A stretch of DNA of 62,775 bases from CBFGWV01 sp965652545. GTDB taxonomy: Bacteria; Pseudomonadota; Gammaproteobacteria; Competibacterales; Competibacteraceae. Below, in pieces: positions 31,944 through 40,981 of this stretch (within the stretch, counting starts at the first letter, position 1; each line of letters starts with the position of its first letter). The notes under the pieces were generated by a model. It was not told the origin of the DNA. It saw only the letters and a list, made by a program, of their open reading frames with translations, and made no database searches. The stretch covers positions 1-62,775 of the forward strand of contig CBFGWV010000004.1 of the NCBI GenBank assembly GCA_965652545.1, written 5' to 3'. The position numbers were made by a program, and so were the translations under genes.

Positions 31944-34022
31944 TTACAGACCGCGCATGCTCAAGCGAATGCGGCCCTGCTTGTCGATTTCAAGCACACG
32001 GACCTTGATCACATCGCCCACATTCAGCTTGTCGGTGACGCTCTCGGTGCGCTCCTCGGAGATCTGCGAGATATGCACCATGCCATCGCGGCCGGGGAGA
32101 ATGGTCACAAACGCGCCGAAATCCATTATGCGGGCGACTTTGCCCTCATAGATCTGGCCGACTTCGACATCTGCGGTGATCTGCTCGATCCGACGCCTTG
32201 CCTCGTCGGCGGCAAGCTTGTCGGTGGCCGCAATGCGGATGGTACCGTCGTCGTCGATGTCGATGACCGCACCAGTCTCCTCGGTAATGGCCCGGATGGT
32301 GACACCACCCTTGCCGATCACATCGCGGATCTTGTCCGGATGGATACGCATGGTGGTGATACGCGGCGCGTACTGAGACAGCTCGGCGCGTGGGGTGCCG
32401 AGAACCGCGTTCATCTTCTCGAGGATGTGCAGACGGCCGGCCTGCGCCTGCTGCAGTGCGGCATCCATGATCTCACGGGTAATCCCGTTGATCTTGATGT
32501 CCATCTGCAAGGCGGTTACACCGTTGGCGGTCCCGGCCACCTTGAAGTCCATATCGCCCAGGTGGTCTTCATCACCAAGGATGTCGGACAACACCGCAAA
32601 GCGATCGCCCTCTTTGATCAAGCCCATTGCGATACCGGCAACGGGAGCCTTGATGGGCACACCGGCGTCCATCAAGGCAAGGCTGGCACCGCATACGGAC
32701 GCCATGGAACTCGAACCGTTGCTCTCGGTGATCTCCGAAACCACGCGGATCACGTACGGATAGTCGTCCATGGCCGGCATGACGGCGGCGACACCGCGCT
32801 TGGCGAGACGGCCGTGGCCGATCTCGCGCCGTTTGGGGCTACCCACCATGCCGGTTTCACCCACCGAATAAGGCGGGAAGTTGTAATGCAGCATGAAGGG
32901 CTCGCGATACTCGCCCTCAATCGCATCGATGATCTGCGAGTCGCGCCCGGTGCCCAAGGTGGTGACCACCAAGGCCTGGGTTTCGCCACGCGTAAACACG
33001 GCCGACCCGTGGGTTCGGGGCAAGACACCGACCTTGACATCGATGCCGCGCACAGTCTTGGTGTCGCGGCCGTCGATACGCGGCTGACCATCGAGGATAC
33101 GGTCGCGGACGATGCGGTATTCCAGGTCGCCGAACGCGTTTGTGACCTGGTCGGCCGCCCATCGCGGCGACTCGCCACCGGCAAGCGACTCCACTACCTG
33201 TGCGCGCAGTTCGCGCACCTGATCCTGACGGGCCTGCTTTTCCGCCACCTGGTAGGCGGCGGTCAACCCGGCGTGGGCTGCGGCCTTGACGGCGGTTTCG
33301 AGCTCGCTGTCGGGCGGCGGCGCCTGCCAGTCCCAGGCCTGCACACCCACTTCGGCGGCCAGTTCGTTGATCGCCTTGATGGCGACCTGCATCTGCTCGT
33401 GGCCGAAAACCACCGCTCCCAGCATGACGGACTCCGGAAGCTCCTTGGCTTCGGACTCCACCATCAACACAGCCTGCTCGGTACCCGCCACGACCAGATC
33501 GAGCTGTGACTTGGCAAGCTCATCGCGACTGGGATTGAGAATGTACTGGCCATCGATGTAACCGACGCGTGCACCACCGATCGGGCCGTTGAACGGCGCT
33601 CCCGACAAAGCCAGAGCCGCCGACGCACCGATCATCGAGGGGATGTCCGGATCCACCTGACTGTTCATCGACAAGACCGTCGCGATCACCTGGACTTCAT
33701 TGAGGAAGCCTTCGGGGAACAGCGGACGGATTGGGCGATCGATAAGACGCGAGGTGAGGGTTTCCTTCTCCGACGGGCGACCCTCGCGGCGAAAGAACCC
33801 GCCCGGGATACGACCGGCAGCGTAGGTGCGCTCTTGGTAATTCACCGTGAGCGGAAAGAAATCGCGCCCCGCCCGTGCCTCCCGCGCCGCCACGGCCGTC
33901 ACGAGAACGACTGTGTCGGACATGTTCACCAGCACGGCACCACTGGCCTGGCGCGCCATGGCACCGGTTTCCAGGGTTACCGTGTGGCTACCGTACTGAA
34001 AGCTTTTTTTGATTGGAGTCAC
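31944..34022 (-). CDS. pnp: Polyribonucleotide nucleotidyltransferase
   Basis: The 692-residue protein starts at a GTG (34022; MTPIKKSFQYGSHTVTLETG). It has two RNase PH domains (ERTYAAGRIPGGFFRREGRP; HNFPPYSVGE-like HYNFPPYSVGETG), the KH domain (IRDVIGKGGVTIRAITEETG) and the S1 domain (GQIYEGKVARIMDFGAFV). It degrades RNA processively 3' to 5'. It is the last gene of the rimP-nusA-infB-rbfA-truB-rpsO-pnp operon. Confidence 0.97.
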   Translation of the reverse strand: MTPIKKSFQYGSHTVTLETGAMARQASGAVLVNMSDTVVLVTAVAAREARAGRDFFPLTVNYQERTYAAGRIPGGFFRREGRPSEKETLTSRLIDRPIRPLFPEGFLNEVQVIATVLSMNSQVDPDIPSMIGASAALALSGAPFNGPIGGARVGYIDGQYILNPSRDELAKSQLDLVVAGTEQAVLMVESEAKELPESVMLGAVVFGHEQMQVAIKAINELAAEVGVQAWDWQAPPPDSELETAVKAAAHAGLTAAYQVAEKQARQDQVRELRAQVVESLAGGESPRWAADQVTNAFGDLEYRIVRDRILDGQPRIDGRDTKTVRGIDVKVGVLPRTHGSAVFTRGETQALVVTTLGTGRDSQIIDAIEGEYREPFMLHYNFPPYSVGETGMVGSPKRREIGHGRLAKRGVAAVMPAMDDYPYVIRVVSEITESNGSSSMASVCGASLALMDAGVPIKAPVAGIAMGLIKEGDRFAVLSDILGDEDHLGDMDFKVAGTANGVTALQMDIKINGITREIMDAALQQAQAGRLHILEKMNAVLGTPRAELSQYAPRITTMRIHPDKIRDVIGKGGVTIRAITEETGAVIDIDDDGTIRIAATDKLAADEARRRIEQITADVEVGQIYEGKVARIMDFGAFVTILPGRDGMVHISQISEERTESVTDKLNVGDVIKVRVLEIDKQGRIRLSMRGL

Positions 34023-34074
34023 GAGTTACACCTTCGGCGGGACAGCAGGATGACAGGGCTTGCGCGTTGTGCGT

Positions 34075-34344
34075 CTAGCGACGCAGGGACAAGCGCCCGA
34101 TCAGTTCCTGATAGCGAGCCATATCCTGCTTTTTGAGATAATCCAGCAACTTGCGGCGCTGATTGACCAGCTTCAACAAGCCGCGGCGGGAATGATGATC
34201 TTTCTTGTGATCGGCGAAATGCGTCTGCAATTCGTTGATCCGCGTGGTCAGCAAGGCCACCTGCACTTCGGCGGAACCGGTATCGGCCGCGCCACGCTGG
34301 TACTGGCTGATGACCTCGGCCTTGGTTTCTTGACTCAAAGACAT
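34075..34344 (-). CDS. rpsO: Ribosomal protein uS15
   Basis: The 89-residue protein has the full family pattern: MSLSQETKAEVISQYQ, TGSAEVQVALLTTRINELQ, HFADHKKDHHSRRGLL and YQELIGRLSLRR. It binds the central domain of 16S rRNA. It precedes pnp, as in E. coli, and has its own candidate promoter. Confidence 0.98.
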   Translation of the reverse strand: MSLSQETKAEVISQYQRGAADTGSAEVQVALLTTRINELQTHFADHKKDHHSRRGLLKLVNQRRKLLDYLKKQDMARYQELIGRLSLRR

Positions 34345-34391
34345 GTCGACAAACTCCGGAAAAATACGCGTTCGGCTAAATCAAACGCGCG

Positions 34392-34420
34392 ATTGTAAAC
34401 CTGCACCGTGACCTCCACAA
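34392..34420 (-). promoter_or_regulatory. Candidate promoter for rpsO-pnp
   Basis: On the minus strand TTGTGG and TACAAT are separated by 17 bases, with TACAAT matching five of six -10 bases. It lies about 48 bases upstream of the rpsO start, in the gap after truB. E. coli also has an internal rpsO promoter here. Confidence 0.5.
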
Positions 34421-34447
34421 GCTCAATGGGAGGCAGCGACCATCCGG

Positions 34448-35374
34448 TCACGCGGCATTCATGAGACGACGCGGTGCCACCCGGCCATCGTCGAGGATTT
34501 CACCGACACCCATGAAGCGATCGTCGCGGCTGTACAGCCGCACCCGTCCAGAGGTCGGTGAGCGCGGAACCAGCACTGGCTGGCCGCGAGACAAGTAATG
34601 GGCAGCATCATCGCCCAGGATAAGTGCCGGCCATTGGGCCACGGCAGTGTCCATGGGCAACAGCCAGGCATCCCGCTGGGCATGGCTTTCAGCGGCTTCC
34701 AACGCATCCAGCGTGATCATGGGCAGACCGCTGAACGGCCCGACTTCGGTACGCCGCAAGGCCACCACATGGGCGCCACAGCCCAAGGCCTTACCGATAT
34801 CCTCGGCCAGCGTCCTTACATAAGTGCCTTTGGAGCAGCGAACCGCCAGCTTCAGGCGGCTCTCCTCGATACTCTGCAACTCGAGCGCGTAAATCATGAC
34901 CTCGCGCGCTTGCCGCTCTACCTCGAGACCCTGCCGGGCCAACTCATAGAGACGCTTACCGTTGTGCCGCAATGCCGAGTACATCGGCGGCACCTGCATG
35001 ATGAGCCCGCGCAACGGTTGCAGCACGCGCTCCACCACCTCAGCCGTAAGCGCCGGGACGGGCCGCTCTTCGACTATCTCGCCTTCCGCATCGGCGGTGG
35101 TGGTGGTCACCCCCAACTGACACGTGAAGGTGTAGGCCTTGTCGGCATCCAGCAGAAACGCCGACAGCTTGGTGGCTTCCCCGAAGCACAGCGGCAACAT
35201 TCCGGTGGCCTGCGGATCCAGACTCCCGGTGTGGCCCGCCTTGCGCGCGGCAAACAGACGCTTGGCGATCTGCAGCGCCGTGTTGCTGGATAGGCCAAGA
35301 GGCTTGTCCAGCAATATCAGGCCATTCACATCCCGCTTCGGCGGACGCTCACGACGATGGTTCATCATCGTCAT
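34448..35374 (-). CDS. truB: tRNA pseudouridine-55 synthase
   Basis: The 308-residue protein has the catalytic Asp53 in HTGSLDPQATGMLP, the N-terminal NGLILLDKPLGLSS, and VPPMYSALRHNGKRLYELARQG. A C-terminal PUA-like region follows. It makes pseudouridine 55 in the T-loop of tRNAs. The start is ambiguous between 35374 and 35365; both overlap the end of rbfA. Confidence 0.96.
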   Translation of the reverse strand: MTMMNHRRERPPKRDVNGLILLDKPLGLSSNTALQIAKRLFAARKAGHTGSLDPQATGMLPLCFGEATKLSAFLLDADKAYTFTCQLGVTTTTADAEGEIVEERPVPALTAEVVERVLQPLRGLIMQVPPMYSALRHNGKRLYELARQGLEVERQAREVMIYALELQSIEESRLKLAVRCSKGTYVRTLAEDIGKALGCGAHVVALRRTEVGPFSGLPMITLDALEAAESHAQRDAWLLPMDTAVAQWPALILGDDAAHYLSRGQPVLVPRSPTSGRVRLYSRDDRFMGVGEILDDGRVAPRRLMNAA

Positions 35375-35741
35375 CCCGATGGCGTTCGGCGTCGTGCGCC
35401 ACCGCTGCGTTGATCAAGGCGGTCAGTTGGGCACCGCGTTCGATGGTGTCGTCATATTGAAAATGCAGCTTCGGCACGGTACGAATCCGCATGTGCCGGC
35501 CGATGATCTGGCGCATGCGCCCGGCAGCTTGATTGAGCTGCTCGACCACACCAACCCGATCGGCCGCATCGCCGATATAGGTGACGAACACTTTCGCATG
35601 CGCAAGGTCACGACTGACCTGCACCGTAGTGATCGACACCATGGCCATGCGTGGATCGTCGATCTCATCGCGAAACAGCGGCGCCAAGTCGCGACGCAGT
35701 TGCTCGCCGACGCGACGGGTACGGGAAAAATCCTTAGGCAT
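35349..35741 (-). CDS. rbfA: Ribosome-binding factor A
   Basis: The 130-residue protein has the KH-like RbfA core: VGEQLRRDLAPLFRDEIDDPR, VSRDLAHAKVFVTYI and MRIRTVPKLHFQYDDTIERG. It assists maturation of the 30S subunit. It lies between infB and truB in the conserved operon. Confidence 0.97.
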   Translation of the reverse strand: MPKDFSRTRRVGEQLRRDLAPLFRDEIDDPRMAMVSITTVQVSRDLAHAKVFVTYIGDAADRVGVVEQLNQAAGRMRQIIGRHMRIRTVPKLHFQYDDTIERGAQLTALINAAVAHDAERHRDDDDEPSS

Positions 35742-35773
35742 CTGGCCTCATCGCAAGCTGGTGATCCGCCCCC

Positions 35774-38689
35774 TCAAAGGGTGCGGACCACGCTGACCTT
35801 CTCAAACACTTCGATCTGGTCGCCGACCTTCACGTCGTTGTAGTTGCGCACACCGATTCCGCACTCGAAGCCCTGACGGACCTCGCTCACGTCATCCTTG
35901 AACCGGCGCAGCGACTCGAGTTCGCCCTCGTACACCACAACGTTGTCGCGCAGGACGCGGATCGGCGCGTTGCGCTTGACCACGCCCTCGGTGACCATAC
36001 AGCCGGCCACGGCGCCGATCTTCGGCGAACGGAAGACATCGCGCACTTGAGCGATGCCGACGATCTGCTCCCGGAACTCCGGCGCCAACATGCCGGTGAG
36101 CGCCTTCTTGACCTCGTCGATGACGTCGTAGATCACACTGTAGTAGTGCAGATCCACGCCCTCTTCGTCGATAACCTTCTTGGCCGAGGAATCCGCGCGC
36201 ACGTTGAAGCCGATGACGATCGCTTCGGAGGCGACGGCCAGGTTGACATCGGACTCGGTGATACCGCCCACCCCGCTGGCGACGATCTTCACCCTCACCT
36301 CGTCGGTGGACAGGTGGGTCAATGCATCGCCCAACGCCTCGACGGAACCCTGCACGTCAGCCTTCAGCACCACGTTGAGCGTGCTGACCTCGCCGGCTTC
36401 CATCTGAGTGAAGACGTTCTCCAGCTTGGCCTTCTGCTGACGGGCGAGCTTGACCTCGCGGAACTTGCCCTGACGGAACAAGGCGATTTCCCGCGCCTTG
36501 CGCTCGTCGGCCACGACGACCACGTCGTCACCGGCGTTCGGTGTACCCGAAAGCCCCAGGACCTCGACCGGGATCGACGGTCCAGCTTCGAGGACCGGCT
36601 TGCCGCGCTCGTCCAACATGGCGCGAACACGGCCGTACTCGAGACCGGTCAGGACGATGTCGCCCTTACGCAGCGTACCGCTCTGGACCAGAATCGTAGC
36701 AACCGGGCCTCGACCCTTGTCCAATCGCGACTCGACCACAGCACCTTTGGCCGGCGCCTCGCGCGAGGCCTTGAGTTCGAGCACTTCGGCCTGCACCAGC
36801 ACCTGATCGAGCAAATTGTCCACACCCTCGCCGGTCTTGGCCGAGACATAAGCGAACAAGTTATCGCCACCCCATTCTTCCGAGATGATCTGATGCTGCG
36901 ACAACTCCGCCTTGATGCGGTCGAGATCTGCACCGTCCTTATCGATCTTGTTCACCGCCACCACCAAGGGGACACCCGCGGCACGGGCGTGCTGGATGGC
37001 CTCTATGGTCTGCGGCATGACACCGTCATCGGCGGCCACGACGAGGATCACGATATCCGTGACCTTGGCGCCGCGGGCACGCATCGCTGTGAATGCCGCG
37101 TGACCGGGCGTATCCAGGAACGTAATCGTCCCTTTGTCGGATTCGACGTGATAGGCACCGATGTGCTGCGTGATGCCCCCCGCCTCTCCCGCGGCGACCT
37201 TGGTACGCCGGATATAGTCGAGCAGCGAAGTCTTGCCGTGGTCGACGTGCCCCATGATGGTCACAACGGGTGCACGCGGCTCCTGCGGACCGGCGTCCGG
37301 CCCTTCGGCGACCAATGCATCTTCAAGCGCATTCTCTTTCAGCAGGGTATAGGTGTGGCCCATTTCCTCCACCACGATCGCGGCGGTTTCCTGGTCCAGA
37401 ACCTGGTTGATGGTGACCATCGTACCCAGCTTCATCAGCGCCTTGATGACTTCGGTCGCCTTGACCGACATCTTCTGGGCGAGATCGGCGACCGTCATGG
37501 TTTCGGGAATCGCCACCTCGCGCACTATCGGCGCGGTGGGCTTGGCGAAACCATGCTTGGACACCGGTGCGGCAGCCTGCCGCCCCTTCTTGCCCTTGCC
37601 GCCACGACGCGCGGCTTCGGCACGCGCCTGACCCTGATCGCGATCACGGCGATCATCCGTGGACTTGCCACGGCGCGAGGTGCGGTCGTCACTGCGTTTG
37701 CGGCTGGCATCGTCGGCCGGTGGCGGCGCGACCGGTGGCACAGCCGCGCCGGGCACCGCTGCGGGACGCGCACGCTCGGGCCGAGCATCGGTACGCGGCG
37801 CAGGGCGGGCGTCCGTACGCTCGGGACGCGCCGCAGGGCGCTCGGGACGCGCGTCCGTACGCTCCGGTCGTGCGGCAGAACGTTCCGGCCGCGCGTCCTT
37901 CGGGACTTCTTTCGGCTCGGGCACCGGTTCGGGTGCCTTGCGGCGCGTCTCGACCGTCACCGAAATAGGCTTCTCCGGGTCGATACGACTGCTGAACAGG
38001 GCTTCCGTCGATGACCGGGTCTTCGCCTTGGCGGCTTCCGCACGGCGCTTGGCCGCCGCATCGGCTTCGGACTTGCGTTGGGAGATCTGGCGGCGGCGGG
38101 CCTCGTCGGCTTCAAGACGTGCGCGCGCCTCCTCGTCCCGACGTCGCAGGTCGGCATCGCGACTGTCGACCGGCTCCGCGGGCGGCTCTTCGATCAGCCG
38201 CTCGTGAGTCTCGGACGCGGCAAGCGCTTCGGCGGCCTGCTGCTCGGGCGTTCCGGCCTCGATCGACTGATCGCCGTTGTCGGCGTTCATCTCGATGTCC
38301 GGTGCCAGCTCGGCACCCAGCTCGATATCGACTGGCAACGGTTGGGCATCAGCCACCGGGGCCTCGCCATCCGGCGCACTGGCCCGCTTCACGTAGGTGC
38401 GCTTCTTGCGCACTTCCACACTGACCGTCTTGGCCTGCCCGCCGCCACCGAGTTTGATCTCGCTGTGCGTCTTGCGCTTCAAGGTGATCCTGCGCGGCTC
38501 CGAGGCACCAAGCGGTTCCTTCTTGCCGTGACTCTTGCGCAGATGGGCCAACAGATCGAGCTTCTGCTTGTCGGTAATACGCGACTCCCCGTTGGAGACG
38601 GCAATACCGGCCTCACCCAGCTGTTCGATCAGGCGGTCGACCGGAATGCCAACCACCGTTGCCAATTGTTTAACTGTTACGTCCGTCAT
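35774..38689 (-). CDS. infB: Translation initiation factor IF-2
   Basis: The 971-residue protein starts MTDVTVKQLATVVGIPVDRL (ATG 38689). A long charged N-terminal region includes Glu/Ala/Arg-rich coiled coil and an Arg-Pro-Glu repeat block. Domain N2 (PETMTVADLAQKMSVKATEV) precedes the GTPase domain with GHVDHGKTS, DTPGHAAF and NKIDKDGA, and the C-terminal fMet-tRNA-binding domain is complete. It positions initiator tRNA on the ribosome; the initiator tRNA gene lies at the head of this operon. Confidence 0.97.
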   Translation of the reverse strand: MTDVTVKQLATVVGIPVDRLIEQLGEAGIAVSNGESRITDKQKLDLLAHLRKSHGKKEPLGASEPRRITLKRKTHSEIKLGGGGQAKTVSVEVRKKRTYVKRASAPDGEAPVADAQPLPVDIELGAELAPDIEMNADNGDQSIEAGTPEQQAAEALAASETHERLIEEPPAEPVDSRDADLRRRDEEARARLEADEARRRQISQRKSEADAAAKRRAEAAKAKTRSSTEALFSSRIDPEKPISVTVETRRKAPEPVPEPKEVPKDARPERSAARPERTDARPERPAARPERTDARPAPRTDARPERARPAAVPGAAVPPVAPPPADDASRKRSDDRTSRRGKSTDDRRDRDQGQARAEAARRGGKGKKGRQAAAPVSKHGFAKPTAPIVREVAIPETMTVADLAQKMSVKATEVIKALMKLGTMVTINQVLDQETAAIVVEEMGHTYTLLKENALEDALVAEGPDAGPQEPRAPVVTIMGHVDHGKTSLLDYIRRTKVAAGEAGGITQHIGAYHVESDKGTITFLDTPGHAAFTAMRARGAKVTDIVILVVAADDGVMPQTIEAIQHARAAGVPLVVAVNKIDKDGADLDRIKAELSQHQIISEEWGGDNLFAYVSAKTGEGVDNLLDQVLVQAEVLELKASREAPAKGAVVESRLDKGRGPVATILVQSGTLRKGDIVLTGLEYGRVRAMLDERGKPVLEAGPSIPVEVLGLSGTPNAGDDVVVVADERKAREIALFRQGKFREVKLARQQKAKLENVFTQMEAGEVSTLNVVLKADVQGSVEALGDALTHLSTDEVRVKIVASGVGGITESDVNLAVASEAIVIGFNVRADSSAKKVIDEEGVDLHYYSVIYDVIDEVKKALTGMLAPEFREQIVGIAQVRDVFRSPKIGAVAGCMVTEGVVKRNAPIRVLRDNVVVYEGELESLRRFKDDVSEVRQGFECGIGVRNYNDVKVGDQIEVFEKVSVVRTL
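37758..37903 (-). repeat. In-gene tandem repeat encoding Arg-Pro-Glu-Arg heptads in IF-2
   Basis: About seven near-identical 21-base units encode variants of ARPERTD, ARPERPA and ARPERSA, followed by ARPERARPA. They lie in the N-terminal linker of infB, before the conserved N2 domain. Linker repeats of this kind usually vary in copy number between strains and do not touch the GTPase. Confidence 0.75.
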
Positions 38690-38706
38690 GAACCCCCTCC
38701 GACGCG

Positions 38707-40209
38707 TTAGCCCTGCTGCTGATCGGCAAACCACGGTGCCCGCGCCGTCATGATCAAGGCTGCGGCCCGCTCAGCGCCGATACCTGTCATTTCGGTGAGA
38801 TCATCCACGGCGAGTTCCGCCAGGTCTTCCATCGTGGTTACGCCTTGACTGGCAAGCAGGTAGGCCAGTTCCTCGTCCATGCCGTCCATTTCGCGTAAGT
38901 CCTGAGCAGGCTCCGAATCGCCGACCTGTTCTTCCGCGGCAATGGCGCGGGTCAGCAGGGCGTCGCGGGCCTGGTTACGCAGCAGCTCGACAATCTCCTC
39001 GTCGAACTCCTCGATTTCCAACATTTCATGGCTGGGTACGTAGGCAACCTCCTCAAGACTGGAGAAACCCTCCCGCACCAGAATTTCGGCAACCTCGTCA
39101 TCGACGTTGAGCTGCTCGATGAACATCTGCCGCACGGATGCGGCCTCTTCGTCGCTCTTGGCTGCCGCCTGCGTTTCACTCATCACATTCAGCGTCCAGC
39201 CGGTGAGCTCGCTGGCCAGACGCACGTTCTGCCCGCCGCGGCCGATAGCCTGGGACAGCTTGTCCTCGGCCACCGCGATATCCATGGCGTGGGCGTCCTC
39301 GTCGACGACGATGGACACCACCTCGGCCGGCTGCATGGCATTGATGACGAACTGGGCCGGGTTCTCGTCCCACAGGACGATATCGACGCGTTCGCCGGCC
39401 AATTCGCCGGAGACACTCTGCACCCGCGACCCGCGCATACCGACGCAGGCGCCGACCGGATCGATACGGGTATCGGAACTCTTCACTGCGATCTTGGCAC
39501 GCAGGCCCGGATCACGTGCGGCGCCCTTGATCTCGATGATGCCCGAGCTGATCTCCGGCACCTCGAGCGTAAACAGCTGGATCAGCAACTCGGGGGCCAC
39601 GCGGCTGAGGAAGATCATCGGCCCGCGCGGCTCATGACGAACGTCCTTGAGATAGGCGCGGATCCGGTCGCCGTTGCGCACGGGCTCGCGCGGGATACCT
39701 TCCTCACGCGCAATCAGGCCCTCGACGTTACCGCCAAGGTCCACAAAGATATTGCCCCGCTCGATACGCTTGATGACGCCGCTGATCAGTTCACCCTTAC
39801 GCGGCAGGTACTGCTGCACCACCTGGGCACGCTCGGCTTCGCGCACCTTCTGCACGATGACCTGCTTGGCGGTTTGTGCGGCAATCCGACCGAAGGCGGC
39901 ATTCTCCATGGGCTCTTCGATATGGGTGTCGACCTCGGCATCGGCCTTGCGGCCCCTGGCCTCGGAGAGTGTCAGCTCACGGTCGGGGAATTCGATTTCG
40001 GCATCGTCGGGGAGCACTTGCCAGCGGCGAAAGGTTTCGTACTCGCCACTGCGCCTGTCGATGCTCACACGGACATCGACCTCGCGCCCTTCGAAACGCT
40101 TCTTTGCGGCCGAGGCCAATGCTGCCTCGATCGCCTCGAAAATGACATCCCGGCTGACGCCCTTCTCGTTCGAGACGGCATCGACGACCAACAGGATTTC
40201 CTTACTCAT
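38707..40209 (-). CDS. nusA: Transcription termination/antitermination factor NusA
   Basis: The 500-residue protein starts MSKEILLVVDAVSNEKGVSR. The S1 domain includes GVIKRIERGNIFVDLG, KH1 and KH2 include GACVGMRGSRVQSVSGEL and AIGRGGQNVRLASELTGW, and two acidic C-terminal repeats follow (SLEEVAYVP and MEDLAELAVDDLTEMTGIG), as in gammaproteobacteria. It modulates pausing, termination and antitermination. It overlaps rimP by eight bases. Confidence 0.97.
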   Translation of the reverse strand: MSKEILLVVDAVSNEKGVSRDVIFEAIEAALASAAKKRFEGREVDVRVSIDRRSGEYETFRRWQVLPDDAEIEFPDRELTLSEARGRKADAEVDTHIEEPMENAAFGRIAAQTAKQVIVQKVREAERAQVVQQYLPRKGELISGVIKRIERGNIFVDLGGNVEGLIAREEGIPREPVRNGDRIRAYLKDVRHEPRGPMIFLSRVAPELLIQLFTLEVPEISSGIIEIKGAARDPGLRAKIAVKSSDTRIDPVGACVGMRGSRVQSVSGELAGERVDIVLWDENPAQFVINAMQPAEVVSIVVDEDAHAMDIAVAEDKLSQAIGRGGQNVRLASELTGWTLNVMSETQAAAKSDEEAASVRQMFIEQLNVDDEVAEILVREGFSSLEEVAYVPSHEMLEIEEFDEEIVELLRNQARDALLTRAIAAEEQVGDSEPAQDLREMDGMDEELAYLLASQGVTTMEDLAELAVDDLTEMTGIGAERAAALIMTARAPWFADQQQG

Positions 40210-40693
40210 CTTTTTGCCTGCCCTCCGGCCCGGGGGTCGAAAAATCCGGTACCAGCCGCGCCTTGTCGATCTGGTCCAGCACCACATCCATTACGTCACC
40301 GTCCACATCGATCCGGACCTTGTCGCCTTCGCAATCGAGCAACACCCCAGCGAGTCGGCGACGACCGTTGACCGGCATGGCCAGCTGGATCTTCACCCGC
40401 TGCCCGGCGAATCGCCGGAAATGCTCGGCGGAGAACAAAGGCCGGTCCAGACCCGGCGAGGAGACTTCCAATGTGTAATGCCCGGAGATGGGATCATCGA
40501 CATCGAGAATACCGCTGACCTGGTGACTGACCCGGGCGCAGTCATCGACACCCACCCCCGTGGGACTGTCGATATACACCCGCAGCAACCCATCGCCCTT
40601 GCCTGCGCGATACTCCACGCCGACCAACTCATAGCCCAGTGCCTGCACCGCGGGCGCCAGTCGAGAGGTCAGATTCAGTGGATCATGCTGCAT
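40202..40693 (-). CDS. rimP: Ribosome maturation factor RimP
   Basis: The 163-residue protein starts at ATG 40693 (MQHDPLNLTSRLAPAVQALG). It has ELVGVEYRAGKGDGLLRVYID and the conserved YTLEVSSPGLDRPL. It is required for 30S assembly. It is the first protein gene of the nusA operon. Confidence 0.96.
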   Translation of the reverse strand: MQHDPLNLTSRLAPAVQALGYELVGVEYRAGKGDGLLRVYIDSPTGVGVDDCARVSHQVSGILDVDDPISGHYTLEVSSPGLDRPLFSAEHFRRFAGQRVKIQLAMPVNGRRRLAGVLLDCEGDKVRIDVDGDVMDVVLDQIDKARLVPDFSTPGPEGRQKDE

Positions 40694-40710
40694 CCGTTTT
40701 TTGCTCTCCG

Positions 40711-40737
40711 AAAACGAAAAATGGGCCCCAGGGCCCA
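40711..40737 (-). terminator. Terminator-like hairpin just before rimP
   Basis: On the minus strand TGGGCC and GGCCCA form a GC-rich stem around CTGG, followed by TTTTTCGTTTT. It lies 18 bases before the rimP start, so it would act as a leader attenuator unless read through. NusA encoded downstream affects such sites, which suggests feedback control. Confidence 0.6.
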
Positions 40738-40810
40738 CTTCTCAGCCACAACGTGCTGACTTGCGACGCGGCACAAACATCAAAAGACGCTGTGGTCGGG
40801 CACCGCGTAT

Positions 40811-40837
40811 AAAAAAAGGCCTCGAAGGGCCTTTTTT
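40811..40837. terminator. Rho-independent terminator after metY
   Basis: AAAAAAGGCC and GGCCTTTTTT form a 10-bp stem with a six-base loop, with A-run and T-run on either side. It lies between initiator tRNA-Met and rimP. E. coli is also known to have terminators between metY and rimP, with partial read-through into the operon. Confidence 0.8.
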
Positions 40838-40845
40838 CTAAAAGT

Positions 40846-40922
<77 letters not shown>

Positions 40923-40934
40923 CCAGAGCCAGCT

Positions 40935-40962
40935 ATACTACCACGCAGTTCAGGCTTTGCAA
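40935..40962 (-). promoter_or_regulatory. Candidate promoter of metY-rimP-nusA operon
   Basis: On the minus strand TTGCAA and TAGTAT are separated by 16 bases. The -10-like box ends 12 bases before the mature tRNA 5' end, which leaves a short leader for RNase P. Confidence 0.45.
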
Positions 40963-40981
40963 CCCCCCGGACACTTTCCGG

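Noticed and set aside
36047..38014. Open frame of 655 codons on the plus strand opposite infB
   Set aside because: It is antisense to the conserved IF-2 gene and shows low-complexity His/Asp/Arg-rich sequence typical of shadow frames.
39028..40371. Open frame of 447 codons on the plus strand opposite nusA
   Set aside because: NusA on the other strand has complete S1 and KH domains; the antisense translation has no family features.
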